Notes under the pieces: generated by a model
What the model was told of the DNA's origin: nothing
The model's input: only the letters and a program-made list of their open reading frames with translations
The model's database searches: none
Made by a program: the position numbers and the translations under genes
Part shown: positions 53,149 through 61,846 of the stretch, one piece after another
Position numbering within the stretch: the stretch's first letter is position 1
Layout of the letters: every line of letters starts with the position of its first letter
NCBI RefSeq assembly: GCF_001613245.1
Contig: NZ_BDBZ01000030.1
Span: 62,001-126,000, forward strand
Length of the DNA: 64,000 bases
Source of the DNA: Nocardia speluncae NBRC 108251
GTDB lineage: Bacteria > Actinomycetota > Actinomycetes > Mycobacteriales > Mycobacteriaceae
Reading direction: 5' to 3'

Positions 53149-54507
53149 ATGTCCGAAACCACTACCGCGGACCCGGGCGTACCCGGCGAACCGGCGTCTT
53201 CGCGCGCGGAGACCCGCCGCGCCGTCTGGAATACGTTGCGCGGCTCGTCCGGCAATCTCGTCGAGTGGTACGACGTCTACGTCTACACGGTGTTCGCCTC
53301 GTACTTCGAAAGCCACTTCTTCGATTCGGGCGACAAGAATTCCACCGTCTACGTGTACGCGATCTTTGCCGTCACCTTCCTCATGCGCCCGGTGGGGTCG
53401 TGGTTCTTCGGCCGCTACGCCGATCGGTACGGCCGGCGCGCGGCGCTCACCTTCAGCGTTTCGCTCATGGCGGCGTGCTCACTGGTGATCGCGCTGGTGC
53501 CGGGCCGGGAGGTGATCGGCGTGGGCGCCGCGGCGATCCTGATCCTGTGCAGACTTGTGCAAGGATTCGCGACCGGTGGCGAGTACGGCACCTCGGCGAC
53601 CTACATGTCCGAGGCCGCCACCCGGGAACGCCGTGGTTTCTTCTCGTCCTTCCAGTACGTCACCCTCGTCGGTGGTCATGTGCTCGCCCAGCTCACCCTG
53701 CTGGTGCTGCAATTGTTCCTGGACAAGCAGGAAATCTCCGATTACGGCTGGCGTATCGCGTTCTTCATCGGCGGTATCGCCGCGGTGGTCGTGTTCTGGC
53801 TGCGCCGCAGTATGGACGAATCGCTCAGTACCGAGCAGCTCGAAGCTGTCCAGCGGGGTGAAGATTCCGAATCGGGATCGCTGCGGGAACTGGTCGGCAA
53901 CCATTGGCGGCCGCTGGTGCTGTGCTTCCTGGTGACCATGGGTGGCACCCTCGCCTTCTACGTCTACAGCGTGAACGCCCCCGCCATGATCAAGACCGCC
54001 TTCGGGGACCGGGGTATGACGGCCACGTGGATCAACCTGACGGGATTGATCTTCCTCATGCTCTTGCAGCCGGTCGGCGGGATGATCAGCGATAAGGTCG
54101 GCCGCAAACCCGTACTGGTGTTCTTCGGTGTCGGCGGTGTCGCCTACACCTGGTTCCTGATCAGTTATCTGCAGGACGCGACATCGGTCGCGGCGACCCT
54201 GCTGGTGACCGGGATCGGCTACATCATCCTGACCGGTTACACCTCCATCAACGCCATCGTCAAAGCCGAACTGTTCCCGTCACATATCCGTGCCCTGGGG
54301 GTGGGTGTCGGGTACGCGCTGGCGAATTCGGCGTTCGGCGGTACCGCGCCGGTGATCTACCAGGCCGCGAAGAACGGGGGCCACGTGACCTTGTTCATCG
54401 TGTACGTGACCGTAGTCGTCTTCGCGTCGCTGCTCGTGTACGTCTTCGCCTTGAAGAACAAGAGCGAAACGGCACTCGACCGGGAGCAGGGCAGCGCCTT
54501 CCGGTAG
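53149..54507 (+). CDS. MFS transporter, metabolite:H+ symporter (MHS) type
   Basis: The 452-residue protein has twelve predicted membrane spans. GNLVEWYDVYVYTVFASYF near the start, RPVGSWFFGRYADRYGRR between spans 2 and 3, GFATGGEYGTSATYMSE and GGMISDKVGRKP are typical of the MHS group (alpha-ketoglutarate, dicarboxylate or shikimate symporters). It should import an organic acid with protons at the plasma membrane. The exact substrate cannot be read. GGAGGAAG precedes the ATG. The 263-base gap upstream holds no gene. It is convergent with the TetR gene at 54584. Confidence 0.92.
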   Translation: MSETTTADPGVPGEPASSRAETRRAVWNTLRGSSGNLVEWYDVYVYTVFASYFESHFFDSGDKNSTVYVYAIFAVTFLMRPVGSWFFGRYADRYGRRAALTFSVSLMAACSLVIALVPGREVIGVGAAAILILCRLVQGFATGGEYGTSATYMSEAATRERRGFFSSFQYVTLVGGHVLAQLTLLVLQLFLDKQEISDYGWRIAFFIGGIAAVVVFWLRRSMDESLSTEQLEAVQRGEDSESGSLRELVGNHWRPLVLCFLVTMGGTLAFYVYSVNAPAMIKTAFGDRGMTATWINLTGLIFLMLLQPVGGMISDKVGRKPVLVFFGVGGVAYTWFLISYLQDATSVAATLLVTGIGYIILTGYTSINAIVKAELFPSHIRALGVGVGYALANSAFGGTAPVIYQAAKNGGHVTLFIVYVTVVVFASLLVYVFALKNKSETALDREQGSAFR

Positions 54508-54583
54508 CTCCCTGCGGGCGCTGCGCCACCGAAACCGCCACCCGGGCCGGATAATATGGGGCCCGGGTGGCGGTTCTGCTGTG

Positions 54584-55165
54584 TCAGAGAGGCATACCGT
54601 TCTCCAGGAACTCCAGCGCCTCGTTGACGATGACATAGATGTCCTCGTCGTTGTCCACTGCACGCAGATAGGCCATCACCGCCACACCCGCGACGGCGCC
54701 GGTCCAGTACCGGACCAGTGGATCATCGGGCTGCCGGCCCACACGTCGAGCGAAAGCTTCGATGAACGGCGGCATATCCGTCTCGATCTTCGTGACCACG
54801 GCCGCGCGGAGCTCCGGCACGGTGGCGATGAGTTTCATCCGGGTGGTTTCCAGCGCAGCCATATCGACGTCCGTGCTGTTCAAGACGCCGAGAATGGCGT
54901 TACGTGCTGCCTGCAACGGCGAGACACCGGCGGGCTCTGCGAGAAACTTCTCGAGGAATATGGGGTCCACGCGGTCGAACAGCACCGTATCCGGTTTGGC
55001 GGGGAAGTAGCGGAACAGCGTGCTCGGCGAGACCTCCGCTGCTGCCGCCACCTCCTCCAGTGTGGTGTTTGCGTACCCCTGCTCCTGGTAGAGGCGCAGT
55101 GCGTGATCCTGGATAGCTTCGCGCGTGCGCTTCTTCTTCAGTTCCCGCAGGCCACCGGTACTCAT
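54584..55165 (-). CDS. TetR-family regulator of the mmpL operon
   Basis: The 193-residue protein begins MSTGGLRELKKKRTREAIQD and has the helix-turn-helix TTLEEVAAAAEVSPSTLFRY (about 34-53). A helical ligand domain follows. It starts 4 bases after the mmpL stop, so it is the second gene of an mmpL-tetR operon. An in-frame ATG at 55201 inside mmpL is less likely. It probably represses the operon through the inverted repeat at 57395-57424. The effector may be a substrate of the MmpL pump. Confidence 0.9.
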   Translation of the reverse strand: MSTGGLRELKKKRTREAIQDHALRLYQEQGYANTTLEEVAAAAEVSPSTLFRYFPAKPDTVLFDRVDPIFLEKFLAEPAGVSPLQAARNAILGVLNSTDVDMAALETTRMKLIATVPELRAAVVTKIETDMPPFIEAFARRVGRQPDDPLVRYWTGAVAGVAVMAYLRAVDNDEDIYVIVNEALEFLENGMPL

Positions 55166-55169
55166 AGGA

Positions 55170-57377
55170 TCATTTTGCCGAACCCTCGACCGGCCGGCCA
55201 AACGAATGGGCGAGTTCCCCGGTGGTATCCGGCTCGGGTGCGCCGCGGAGATTGCGGCCCTCGACGTCCAGGTCCGGCAGGATCCGGTCCAGCCATTTCG
55301 GCAGCCACCACGCCTTGTCGCCGACCAGCGCGAGAACGGCCGGGACGATTGTCATCCGCACCAGGAACGCATCCACGGCGACCGCGGCCGCCAGCGCCAC
55401 ACCGATCTGCACGATATCGCTCGCATCGCCGGAGGCGAATCCGGCGAAAACGCTCACCATGATGATCGCGGCAGCGGAAACCACCCGTGCCCCGTGCCCG
55501 AAACCGGCCCGGACCGCCGCGGTCGCCGAGGCGCCGTGCACGTACTCCTCCCGCATCCGGGTCACCAGGAACACCTCGTAATCCATGGCCAGCCCGAACA
55601 CCACACCGATGATGAAGATCGGCAGCATGCTCACCACGACGTCGGTGGTGTGGATGCCCAGCCATTCCAGCCAACCCCACTGGAAGACGGCCACCATGAC
55701 GCCGAAGGTCGCGCCCAGGCTGAGCAGGAAACCCACTGTCGCCTTGAGGGGGACGACAACCGAGCGGAACACGGTCATCAGCAGTACGAACGACAGGCCG
55801 ACGACCACCAGGAGGTAGGTCAGCAGCGCGTCGGCCATCCGGTCGCTGAAATCGATGATGATGGCCGCGGTTCCGGTGACGGCGATCCGGGCGCCCAAAC
55901 CCTCGACCGTATCCGCGACGCTGCCGCGCAGCAGCTGCACCAGCTGCTCGGTTTCCTCGCTGTCCGGTCCGCCCCGCGGGACGACGCCGATGATCGCGGT
56001 ATCACCGGCCGGGTTGAACTCCGGCGGCGCGGCCATGGTGACCCCTTCGGTCCCGGCCAATTCCGTCTGGACCCGCTGCGCGGTGTCGGTGGGATGCGCC
56101 GCGCCGGCCAGGTCGACGACGACCAGAAGCGGCCCGTTGAAGCCCGGACCGAAACCTTCGGAGATCGCGTCGTAGGCCTGGCGCTGGGTGGTGTGTTCCG
56201 GGTATGTCCCTTGGTCCGGGACGCCGAGCCGCAAGTCCAGCGCCGGAAGGGTCAGGATGCCGAGACCGAGCAGCGCGACGACGAGCGTTGTCACCGGCCG
56301 TCGCGTGGTCAGCGATGCCCAGCGCGGTGCCAGGGTGCGGCCGGTCGTGGCTTCCGTGGCCTGCTCGCGCCGCCCGCGCCGCAGTACCCGGCGCCCGGCG
56401 AATCCGAGGAGTGCCGGTAGGAGCGTGATCGCCACCAGTACGGCGACAGCCACGGTCACCGCCGCGGCGAGACCCATTTCGGTGAGCAGCCCGATACCGA
56501 CCACGCTCAGTCCGGTCAGCGCGATCACCACGGTCATACCGGCGAAGAACACAGCGGAACCGGCCGTGGCCACCGCCCGTCCGATGGCGTCCTCGGGGTC
56601 GGGAGTCCGGGACAGTTCGTGGGTGTAGCGGGAGACGATGAACAGCGCGTAGTCGATACCGACGGCCAGCCCGAGCATGAGCGCCAGGATCGGAGTGGTG
56701 ACACCGAGATCCAGGAATGCCGTCGCGGTCAGAATGCCCAGCAGGCCGACCATGACGCCGGTGATCCCGGCGATCAGCGACATCCCTGCGGCGGCCAGCG
56801 ATCCGAGGGTTATCACCAGCACAACGGCGGCCACGAGCAGTCCGAGGAGTTCTTTGCTCACATCCGGCATCAGCTCCATCACATCGCCGCCCACCGCCGT
56901 GCGCAGATCGGCCGAACCGCTCCGTTCGACCAGTTCCATCAGCTCCTGACGGCTCGAATCACGCACTGCTTCGAAGGAGACCGCATAGGTCACCTCGGCG
57001 ACGGCGATCCGCTGATCCGCGGAGATCAGCCCGTTTTGGAAGGGGCCTGTTACGGCCGCGACCTCTGATGCCCCGGCCGCCGCCTGCACCACCTCATCGA
57101 TTTTCTGCCGCTGGGCGAGATCGGTCACCGTACCGTTCTCGGCGATGAACACGATCTGGGCCGACCCGCCGTCGAGCGGGAGTTCGGCGAACCGTTCCTC
57201 GAGTAGGTCGAAAGCTTCCTGAGATTGCGTACCGGGCAGGTTGAAGGTCGTCGCAGAGGGCGCGGCCAGGGTGGCCGCACCGACCCCCAGGACGGCGACG
57301 AGGAGAGCCCAGGACAGGAGAACGAGTCGTCGAGCGCGGAAACTGAACCGCCCGATCCGATAGAGCAGGGCCGACAT
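55170..57377 (-). CDS. MmpL-family RND transporter
   Basis: The 735-residue protein has two six-span halves, each with a large outer loop. It carries LMLGLAVGIDYALFIVSRY in the first half and GVVFGLAMDYEVFLVTRM in the second, the paired Asp-Tyr motifs that carry proton coupling in MmpL3-like pumps. It is shorter than MmpL3 and lacks its long cytoplasmic tail, more like drug or lipid exporters of the group. AGAGAGG precedes the ATG. It is first in the operon with the TetR gene, under an obvious operator, so export of a regulator-sensed compound is likely. Confidence 0.94.
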   Translation of the reverse strand: MSALLYRIGRFSFRARRLVLLSWALLVAVLGVGAATLAAPSATTFNLPGTQSQEAFDLLEERFAELPLDGGSAQIVFIAENGTVTDLAQRQKIDEVVQAAAGASEVAAVTGPFQNGLISADQRIAVAEVTYAVSFEAVRDSSRQELMELVERSGSADLRTAVGGDVMELMPDVSKELLGLLVAAVVLVITLGSLAAAGMSLIAGITGVMVGLLGILTATAFLDLGVTTPILALMLGLAVGIDYALFIVSRYTHELSRTPDPEDAIGRAVATAGSAVFFAGMTVVIALTGLSVVGIGLLTEMGLAAAVTVAVAVLVAITLLPALLGFAGRRVLRRGRREQATEATTGRTLAPRWASLTTRRPVTTLVVALLGLGILTLPALDLRLGVPDQGTYPEHTTQRQAYDAISEGFGPGFNGPLLVVVDLAGAAHPTDTAQRVQTELAGTEGVTMAAPPEFNPAGDTAIIGVVPRGGPDSEETEQLVQLLRGSVADTVEGLGARIAVTGTAAIIIDFSDRMADALLTYLLVVVGLSFVLLMTVFRSVVVPLKATVGFLLSLGATFGVMVAVFQWGWLEWLGIHTTDVVVSMLPIFIIGVVFGLAMDYEVFLVTRMREEYVHGASATAAVRAGFGHGARVVSAAAIIMVSVFAGFASGDASDIVQIGVALAAAVAVDAFLVRMTIVPAVLALVGDKAWWLPKWLDRILPDLDVEGRNLRGAPEPDTTGELAHSFGRPVEGSAK

Positions 57378-57394
57378 GACAGCCTCTCTTTAGT

Positions 57395-57424
57395 GGAAGT
57401 CACTGTTTTTTGAGAGTAACTTCC
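57395..57424. promoter_or_regulatory. TetR operator of mmpL operon
   Basis: GGAAGTCACT (57395-57404) and AGTAACTTCC (57415-57424) form an inverted repeat matching 9 of 10 bases with a 10-base spacer, 18 bases before the mmpL ATG. On the minus strand TACTCT (plus 57413-57418) at its edge is a likely -10 box, so binding would block transcription. Confidence 0.75.
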
Positions 57425-57987
57425 ATTTTGTGGCGAGGCAAGACCTCCCGAGCCGACCGGGCCTGGATTTCGGGGATTGCGTGAGCCTCGCGATCAGAGA
57501 CGCATCCGTGCGTCCGAGCGGGTTACGCGGCGATCCGTAACGTGATCCCCCTTGGCGGTGGAGGGGCGCGGGAACACGATGCAGGCCACCAGTCAGCCGG
57601 GCCACGCGGCGGGAGGTCGCGCATTTGCACTGGTAGAACGGTTCGAATCGACCGAAATCGATTGTTCGGCAATCAGCGCAGCCGAAGCCGGGGGCGTCCT
57701 GGGGATGTGGCGCCCAATACGGGCCACCAGGCGGCAGGGCGGCGGGTAGAGAGGTCGTTATGGGATGACCTCGCGGTCACGGCCGAGGCATCGGCGTGTT
57801 CGAGCCCGCCGGAAGAGCTGCGGTCGGCGTTCGACGCGCAGTTCCGGGAATCGGTAGCGTCCCGAATAACACCGCTCGAGCGGGTGTAGCTACCGGGGGA
57901 CCGCCCTGGATCGGCACGCCGGAGGAAAGTAAGGGCTCGTTTGTGCGGGCAAAGTATGGGATTCCGGTCTCTTCATCGAGACCACGA

Positions 57988-58025
57988 AACAGCCCCCGAT
58001 CCGCTTTCGCAGATCGGGGGCTGTT
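57988..58025 (-). terminator. Terminator of tRNA-Arg
   Basis: AACAGCCCCCGATC (57988-58001) and GATCGGGGGCTGTT (58012-58025) form a perfect 14-bp stem, 6 bases beyond the tRNA on the minus strand. Confidence 0.88.
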
Positions 58026-58030
58026 CTCTG

Positions 58031-58103
58031 TGCGCCCGAAGGGATTCGAACCCCTAACCTTCTGATCCGTAGTCAGATGCTCTATCCGTTGAGCTACGGG
58101 CGC
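58031..58103 (-). tRNA. tRNA-Arg (anticodon ACG)
   Basis: Acceptor GCGCCCG pairs with CGGGCGC. Anticodon stem TCTGA/TCAGA encloses CTACGGA, giving ACG, the TadA substrate. GGTTCGAATCC is present. CCA is not encoded. Confidence 0.97.
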
Positions 58104-58138
58104 GTACGCGTTATTCAGTTGTCACCCGTTGCCGGGTG

Positions 58139-58228
58139 TGGCGGAGGCGAGAGGATTTGAACCTCCGGTCCCCGTGAAGGGACAACTCATTAGCAGTGAG
58201 TCCCATTCGGCCGCTCTGGCACGCCTCC
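58139..58228 (-). tRNA. tRNA-Ser (anticodon GCT)
   Basis: Acceptor GGAGGCG pairs with CGCCTCC. Anticodon stem ACTCA/TGAGT encloses CTGCTAA, giving GCU. A long variable arm, GGTTCAAATCC and encoded CCA are present. Confidence 0.97.
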
Positions 58229-58320
58229 TGGAGCCTTCTCTTCGAGGGCGCCGGCCCTTCCGGGCCGCCGAGCAGAAAGGCTACCGGAGCCTGGTGCGAA
58301 ACTGCAAAACGGGTGGTTGA

Positions 58321-59061
58321 TCAGCGTAGGTGGCTGTCGAACCAGTCGAAAATGCGGGTTTGGGAGTCGATGAGTTCGGCGGCGTCGTCCTCGTCGTCGC
58401 CGGGGTGGTCGGCGCGATGCAACAGGCCCGGATAGATCACCACCAGACTTGCGACCGCGGCGCGGGCGGCGGCGTCGCGGAGTTGGTCTACCTCGTCGAG
58501 GGGGGTGGTCGATTCCGCGCCGAACAGGCCCAGCCACGGGGCTTGTAGCCGGGACGCGACGGCGACGAGGGCTTCGGCTTGGTCGGTCAAGGGGGCGGTG
58601 ATGCCGGGGGCGGCCACGCTGATCGCGGCGCCGATCGGCCGGTTGGTCGCCACCAGGAAAGCCGCGGTGCCGGCGGTATCGAAACCCAGGGCGCCGACGC
58701 AATCGGGGAAGATCCCGCGGTGGGTGAGCCAATCGAAGCAGGCGTCGAAATCCTCGAACAGTTCGTCGCCGTAGACCCCGGCCGACGAGGCGGTGGCCCG
58801 GTGGAAGAGGTTCGGCGCGACCACCAGCCAGCCTTCGCCGGCGAGGGCGCGCATGAACTCCAGCAACGATCCGGTGAACTCGCGGGATTCGTGGAGCAGC
58901 ACGATTCCGCCACGGGCGTAGCCCTCTGGTTCGATCACCGTGATGGGTACGTGTTCGTCGGTGGCGGGGCTGGTAGCGGCCGCTGCCGGCTTCTGATCGG
59001 TTCCGGTGGTTTCCGGCCCGTGGCGCCGCAGCGGAGCGATATCGTCATAAGTGCCCGACAT
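58321..59061 (-). CDS. Dienelactone-hydrolase-like alpha/beta hydrolase with altered nucleophile
   Basis: The 246-residue cytoplasmic protein has the family frame: GGIVLLHESREFTGSLLEF (oxyanion side, with the HE pair), APNLFHRA, the elbow GALGFDTAGTAAFLVA and GLLHRADHPG (His). The family elbow is usually G-x-C-x-G-G. Here it reads GFDTAG, so the nucleophile position would be Asp rather than Cys or Ser. That could mean a changed chemistry (as in dehalogenase-type Asp nucleophiles) or loss of activity. The start is supported by TACGCT 6 bases upstream. It is divergent from hisC2. Confidence 0.87.
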   Translation of the reverse strand: MSGTYDDIAPLRRHGPETTGTDQKPAAAATSPATDEHVPITVIEPEGYARGGIVLLHESREFTGSLLEFMRALAGEGWLVVAPNLFHRATASSAGVYGDELFEDFDACFDWLTHRGIFPDCVGALGFDTAGTAAFLVATNRPIGAAISVAAPGITAPLTDQAEALVAVASRLQAPWLGLFGAESTTPLDEVDQLRDAAARAAVASLVVIYPGLLHRADHPGDDEDDAAELIDSQTRIFDWFDSHLR

Positions 59062-59067
59062 GTTCCC

Positions 59068-59073
59068 AGCGTA
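59068..59073 (-). promoter_or_regulatory. -10 box TACGCT, leaderless start of DLH-like gene
   Basis: On the minus strand TACGCT ends 6 bases before the ATG at 59061. Confidence 0.6.
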
Positions 59074-59143
59074 GGGCGATATCCGCGGAGCGGGAAGAAC
59101 TGGCAGGTGAACAGCCCGAACGTGGCACGATCGAGATCGGAAC

Positions 59144-59149
59144 TAAGCT
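59144..59149 (+). promoter_or_regulatory. -10 box TAAGCT, leaderless start of hisC2
   Basis: TAAGCT ends 6 bases before the GTG at 59156. Confidence 0.6.
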
Positions 59150-59155
59150 CGATAC

Positions 59156-60232
59156 GTGACCGCGCACATCCGGCCGGACCTCGAGTCGATTCCGGCGTAC
59201 GTTCCCGGCCGCAGCCATCCCGGCGCGGTCAAATTGGCGAGCAACGAAACGACCACAGGTCCGCTGCCCGCCGCGAGCAAGGCCGTCGCCGAGGCGGTGG
59301 AGCTGGCCAACCGCTACCCGGACAATCAGTCCGGCGAACTACGAGCAGCGCTCGCGGAATTTCTCGGCGTCACGCCGGCCGAGGTTGCGGTCGGCTGCGG
59401 GAGTGTGGCGCTGTGTCAGGAGTTGGTGCAGATCACCTGCGGGGATCCGTCCGACGAAGTGCTCTTCGCATGGCGTTCGTTCGAGGCGTACCCGATCATC
59501 ACCCAGGTCGGTAACGCGACCGCGGTGACGGTGCCGCTACGCGAGCACATACACGATCTGGACGCCCTGGCAGCCGCGATCACCGACCGGACGCGACTGG
59601 TGTTCGTCTGCAACCCGAACAACCCGACCGGTACCGCGGTCGGAGCGGCCGAGCTGGGCCGGTTCCTGGACCGGGTACCTGCCGATGTGCTGGTAGCGCT
59701 GGACGAGGCGTACTACGAGTACCTGCGGATCCCCGGCGATCACCCCGACGGTGTGGAACTGGCCCGGACGCGGCCGAACGTCGTTGTGCTGCGAACCTTC
59801 TCGAAGGCGTACGGGTTGGCGGGCCTGCGGGTCGGATACGCGGTCGGCGCACCGGAGGTGATCGCCTCGCTGCTGAAGGTGCACATCCCGTTCAGCGTGA
59901 GCCGGGTGGCGCAGGCGGCGGCCATGGCATCGCTGGAGGCCCGGCACGAACTACTGGACCGCACCGACGCGGTGATCGCCGAACGGGAACGGATGCGCGC
60001 CGGCCTGCTGGCCGCGGGCTACCGGGTGCCGCCGAGCGAAGCGAATTTCGTCTGGATCGACCTGGGCGCGTCGACGGCCGAGTTCGCCGAGGCGAGCGCG
60101 GCGGCAGGGGTGCTGATCCGGCCGTTTGCCGGCGAAGGGGTGCGGGTCACGGCGGGAGACCCGCACGAGAACGATCTGTTCCTGCGGTTCGCCACGTCCG
60201 CGGATACGGTTGCGCGCTTCACAGGCGCCTGA
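59156..60232 (+). CDS. pat: Aromatic / histidinol-phosphate-type aminotransferase (HisC2/Pat)
   Basis: The 358-residue class I/II PLP enzyme has LASNETTTGPLP, NRYPDNQSGELRAALAEFLG (given in part), FVCNPNNPTGT, DEAYYEY and the PLP lysine in TFSKAYGLAGLRVGYA. SEANFVWIDLG and the final Arg in LFLRFAT complete the active site. The length and SNET opening fit the actinobacterial phenylalanine/aromatic aminotransferase Pat (Rv3772, HisC2), which makes phenylalanine or tyrosine from the keto acids. tyrA in this window makes such a keto acid. The start is leaderless. It is convergent with the mycolyltransferase gene. Confidence 0.92.
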   Translation: MTAHIRPDLESIPAYVPGRSHPGAVKLASNETTTGPLPAASKAVAEAVELANRYPDNQSGELRAALAEFLGVTPAEVAVGCGSVALCQELVQITCGDPSDEVLFAWRSFEAYPIITQVGNATAVTVPLREHIHDLDALAAAITDRTRLVFVCNPNNPTGTAVGAAELGRFLDRVPADVLVALDEAYYEYLRIPGDHPDGVELARTRPNVVVLRTFSKAYGLAGLRVGYAVGAPEVIASLLKVHIPFSVSRVAQAAAMASLEARHELLDRTDAVIAERERMRAGLLAAGYRVPPSEANFVWIDLGASTAEFAEASAAAGVLIRPFAGEGVRVTAGDPHENDLFLRFATSADTVARFTGA

Positions 60233-60510
60233 CGAAGTCGAGGAGTCTCGGCCGGCCTGTGCAGCCGGTCTTCGCGTATCGTCCGCCGTCCGCCGATGGA
60301 CCGCGGCCGGCCGCCGCGGCCGGTCGGCAGGTACGCAGACCGGCGGCCGGGCCAGGCCGTGACTGCTGCGGCGAAAGCCTCGTAACCGCGTAGCCCTGCA
60401 CGCCACTGGACGGGTCCAGAGCCGAGTGCTGATACGGCGATGGCTGTTCTCGGCCCGGAGGAGCGTGTCTCGCACCGGTCGGACGCCGGATCGCAGTACC
60501 GAGCGGCGGA

Positions 60511-61584
60511 TCAGCCGATTCGGTCGATGCCGAGGCCCTCGGAAATGGTGGGCCAGGAAGTGACCAGTTCGTCGGCCCAGTACGGCCAGGAATGGGTGCC
60601 TTGCGGACGGAAGTGGGCGGTGTAATCGATAGCGAGGGTGTCGAAACGCTGGGCCAGCCGGCGGGTGCAGAAATCGGTGGCCGCCTCCAGCGGGCCACCC
60701 ATCAGTACGCTCACCGGGGTCTCGGGGTTGGTCAGTACATCGTGGACACCCGGTCGTCCGCTGCCGGCAGAGAGATAGAGCTTCTTCCCGCGCAGGGCTT
60801 CCGCGTGCAGGGTCACATCGTGGGCCAGCCATGCCGGGTCGTCGGGGGAGCCGAACATGTTCTCGGGGTTGCCTTTGAAGGTTGTGACGACCATGCGGGC
60901 CTGCGCCTGGCCCAGGTCGGTTCCGGTGGAGAAGCAACCGCTGTGGGCAGCTACGGCGGAATAGAGTTCGGGTTTCCGGATGGCCAGCATCATGGCCCCT
61001 TCGGCGCCCATGGAGGTTCCGACCACGGCATTACGGCCGTTGCCGGCGAATTCGGCGTCGAGTAGTGGCGGTAGTTCCTCGGTGAGAAATGTCTCCCACA
61101 TGTTGACCCCCAACACCGGGTCGGGGCGTTGCCAGTCGGTGTAGAAACTGGCGGGACCGCCGACCGTGAACACCACATTCACCGGTTTGTCGGCGTAGAA
61201 CTGAGCGGCACCCCCGCGGTCCAGCCAGTTGTTGCTGTCTATCTGGGTGCTGCGGCCGTCGAGCATGTAGACGGTCGGGCGGGGTTTGCTGCGGTCGGCC
61301 GGCAGTAGGACGAGGACCTGCACCGTGCGGTGCATGGCCGGTGAGTCGACGAATACCCGCATCAGGCGGTCGTGTACCGGTTGGACGCCCACGATGGCGG
61401 CCCGTGGCGCCCGGACCGCTTCGGGGCGTTCGACCGGACCGGGGTCCTCGGCCGAGCCGGTGCCGGGCTGAGCGGGCGCGGTGTGCAGTCCGTCGGGGCC
61501 TGCCTGCGCTGCACCGGGGGCGACAGCACCGCACAGGGCGACGGCGCCCGAAACAACGGTGGCCAGGCCGACGCGATACCTCAT
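60511..61584 (-). CDS. Secreted mycolyltransferase / antigen 85-like esterase
   Basis: The protein has 357 residues from the ATG at 61584 (61593 is the alternative). A signal peptide (about 1-30, GLATVVSGAVALCGAVAPG, cleaved after AAQA) is followed by a Pro-rich linker and an alpha/beta hydrolase. It has VYMLDGRSTQIDSNNW, the elbow VVGTSMGAEGAMMLA and a late HFRPQGTHSWPYW with the catalytic His. This matches the Fbp/antigen 85 family, which moves mycolate from trehalose monomycolate to arabinogalactan or to another trehalose. It would act outside the membrane on the product of the Pks13 pathway. AGGATGG lies before the ATG. Confidence 0.9.
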   Translation of the reverse strand: MRYRVGLATVVSGAVALCGAVAPGAAQAGPDGLHTAPAQPGTGSAEDPGPVERPEAVRAPRAAIVGVQPVHDRLMRVFVDSPAMHRTVQVLVLLPADRSKPRPTVYMLDGRSTQIDSNNWLDRGGAAQFYADKPVNVVFTVGGPASFYTDWQRPDPVLGVNMWETFLTEELPPLLDAEFAGNGRNAVVGTSMGAEGAMMLAIRKPELYSAVAAHSGCFSTGTDLGQAQARMVVTTFKGNPENMFGSPDDPAWLAHDVTLHAEALRGKKLYLSAGSGRPGVHDVLTNPETPVSVLMGGPLEAATDFCTRRLAQRFDTLAIDYTAHFRPQGTHSWPYWADELVTSWPTISEGLGIDRIG

Positions 61585-61846
61585 GGCGCCCATCCTGCCA
61601 GACCTGATGGCCTGCATCGGGGCACCGAAAGGGTCGATTTATATGCTCTGACCTGGTCTTTCGATGATATTGTCGCGGAATGGATCTCGGGTGGTGATGA
61701 TCGACTCGCGCACGTGGGCCGTATCGTTCGCACCGGTCACCGGGGTTCGGCCCGGCCGATGTGCCGGTGCTCACCCGGACCCGGTGGACCCGCCGGACGC
61801 GCGGAGTAATCTCGCTTCGGTAGCCGGACCGGATGGAGAGGACCTC

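Larger units (their letters stand above)
57378..58030. other. Gap between mmpL and tRNA-Arg
   Basis: This stretch holds the mmpL operator, then about 550 bases with no supported gene, then the tRNA-Arg terminator. Open frames at 57542-57889 and 57552-57749 lack a ribosome site and family features. GTTACG / CGTAAC (near 57523-57541) is a short inverted repeat. Confidence 0.5.

Noticed and set aside
57542..57889. A 115-codon open frame between mmpL and tRNA-Arg
   Set aside because: It has no ribosome site, no recognisable domain and unusual composition. At most it is a decayed remnant.
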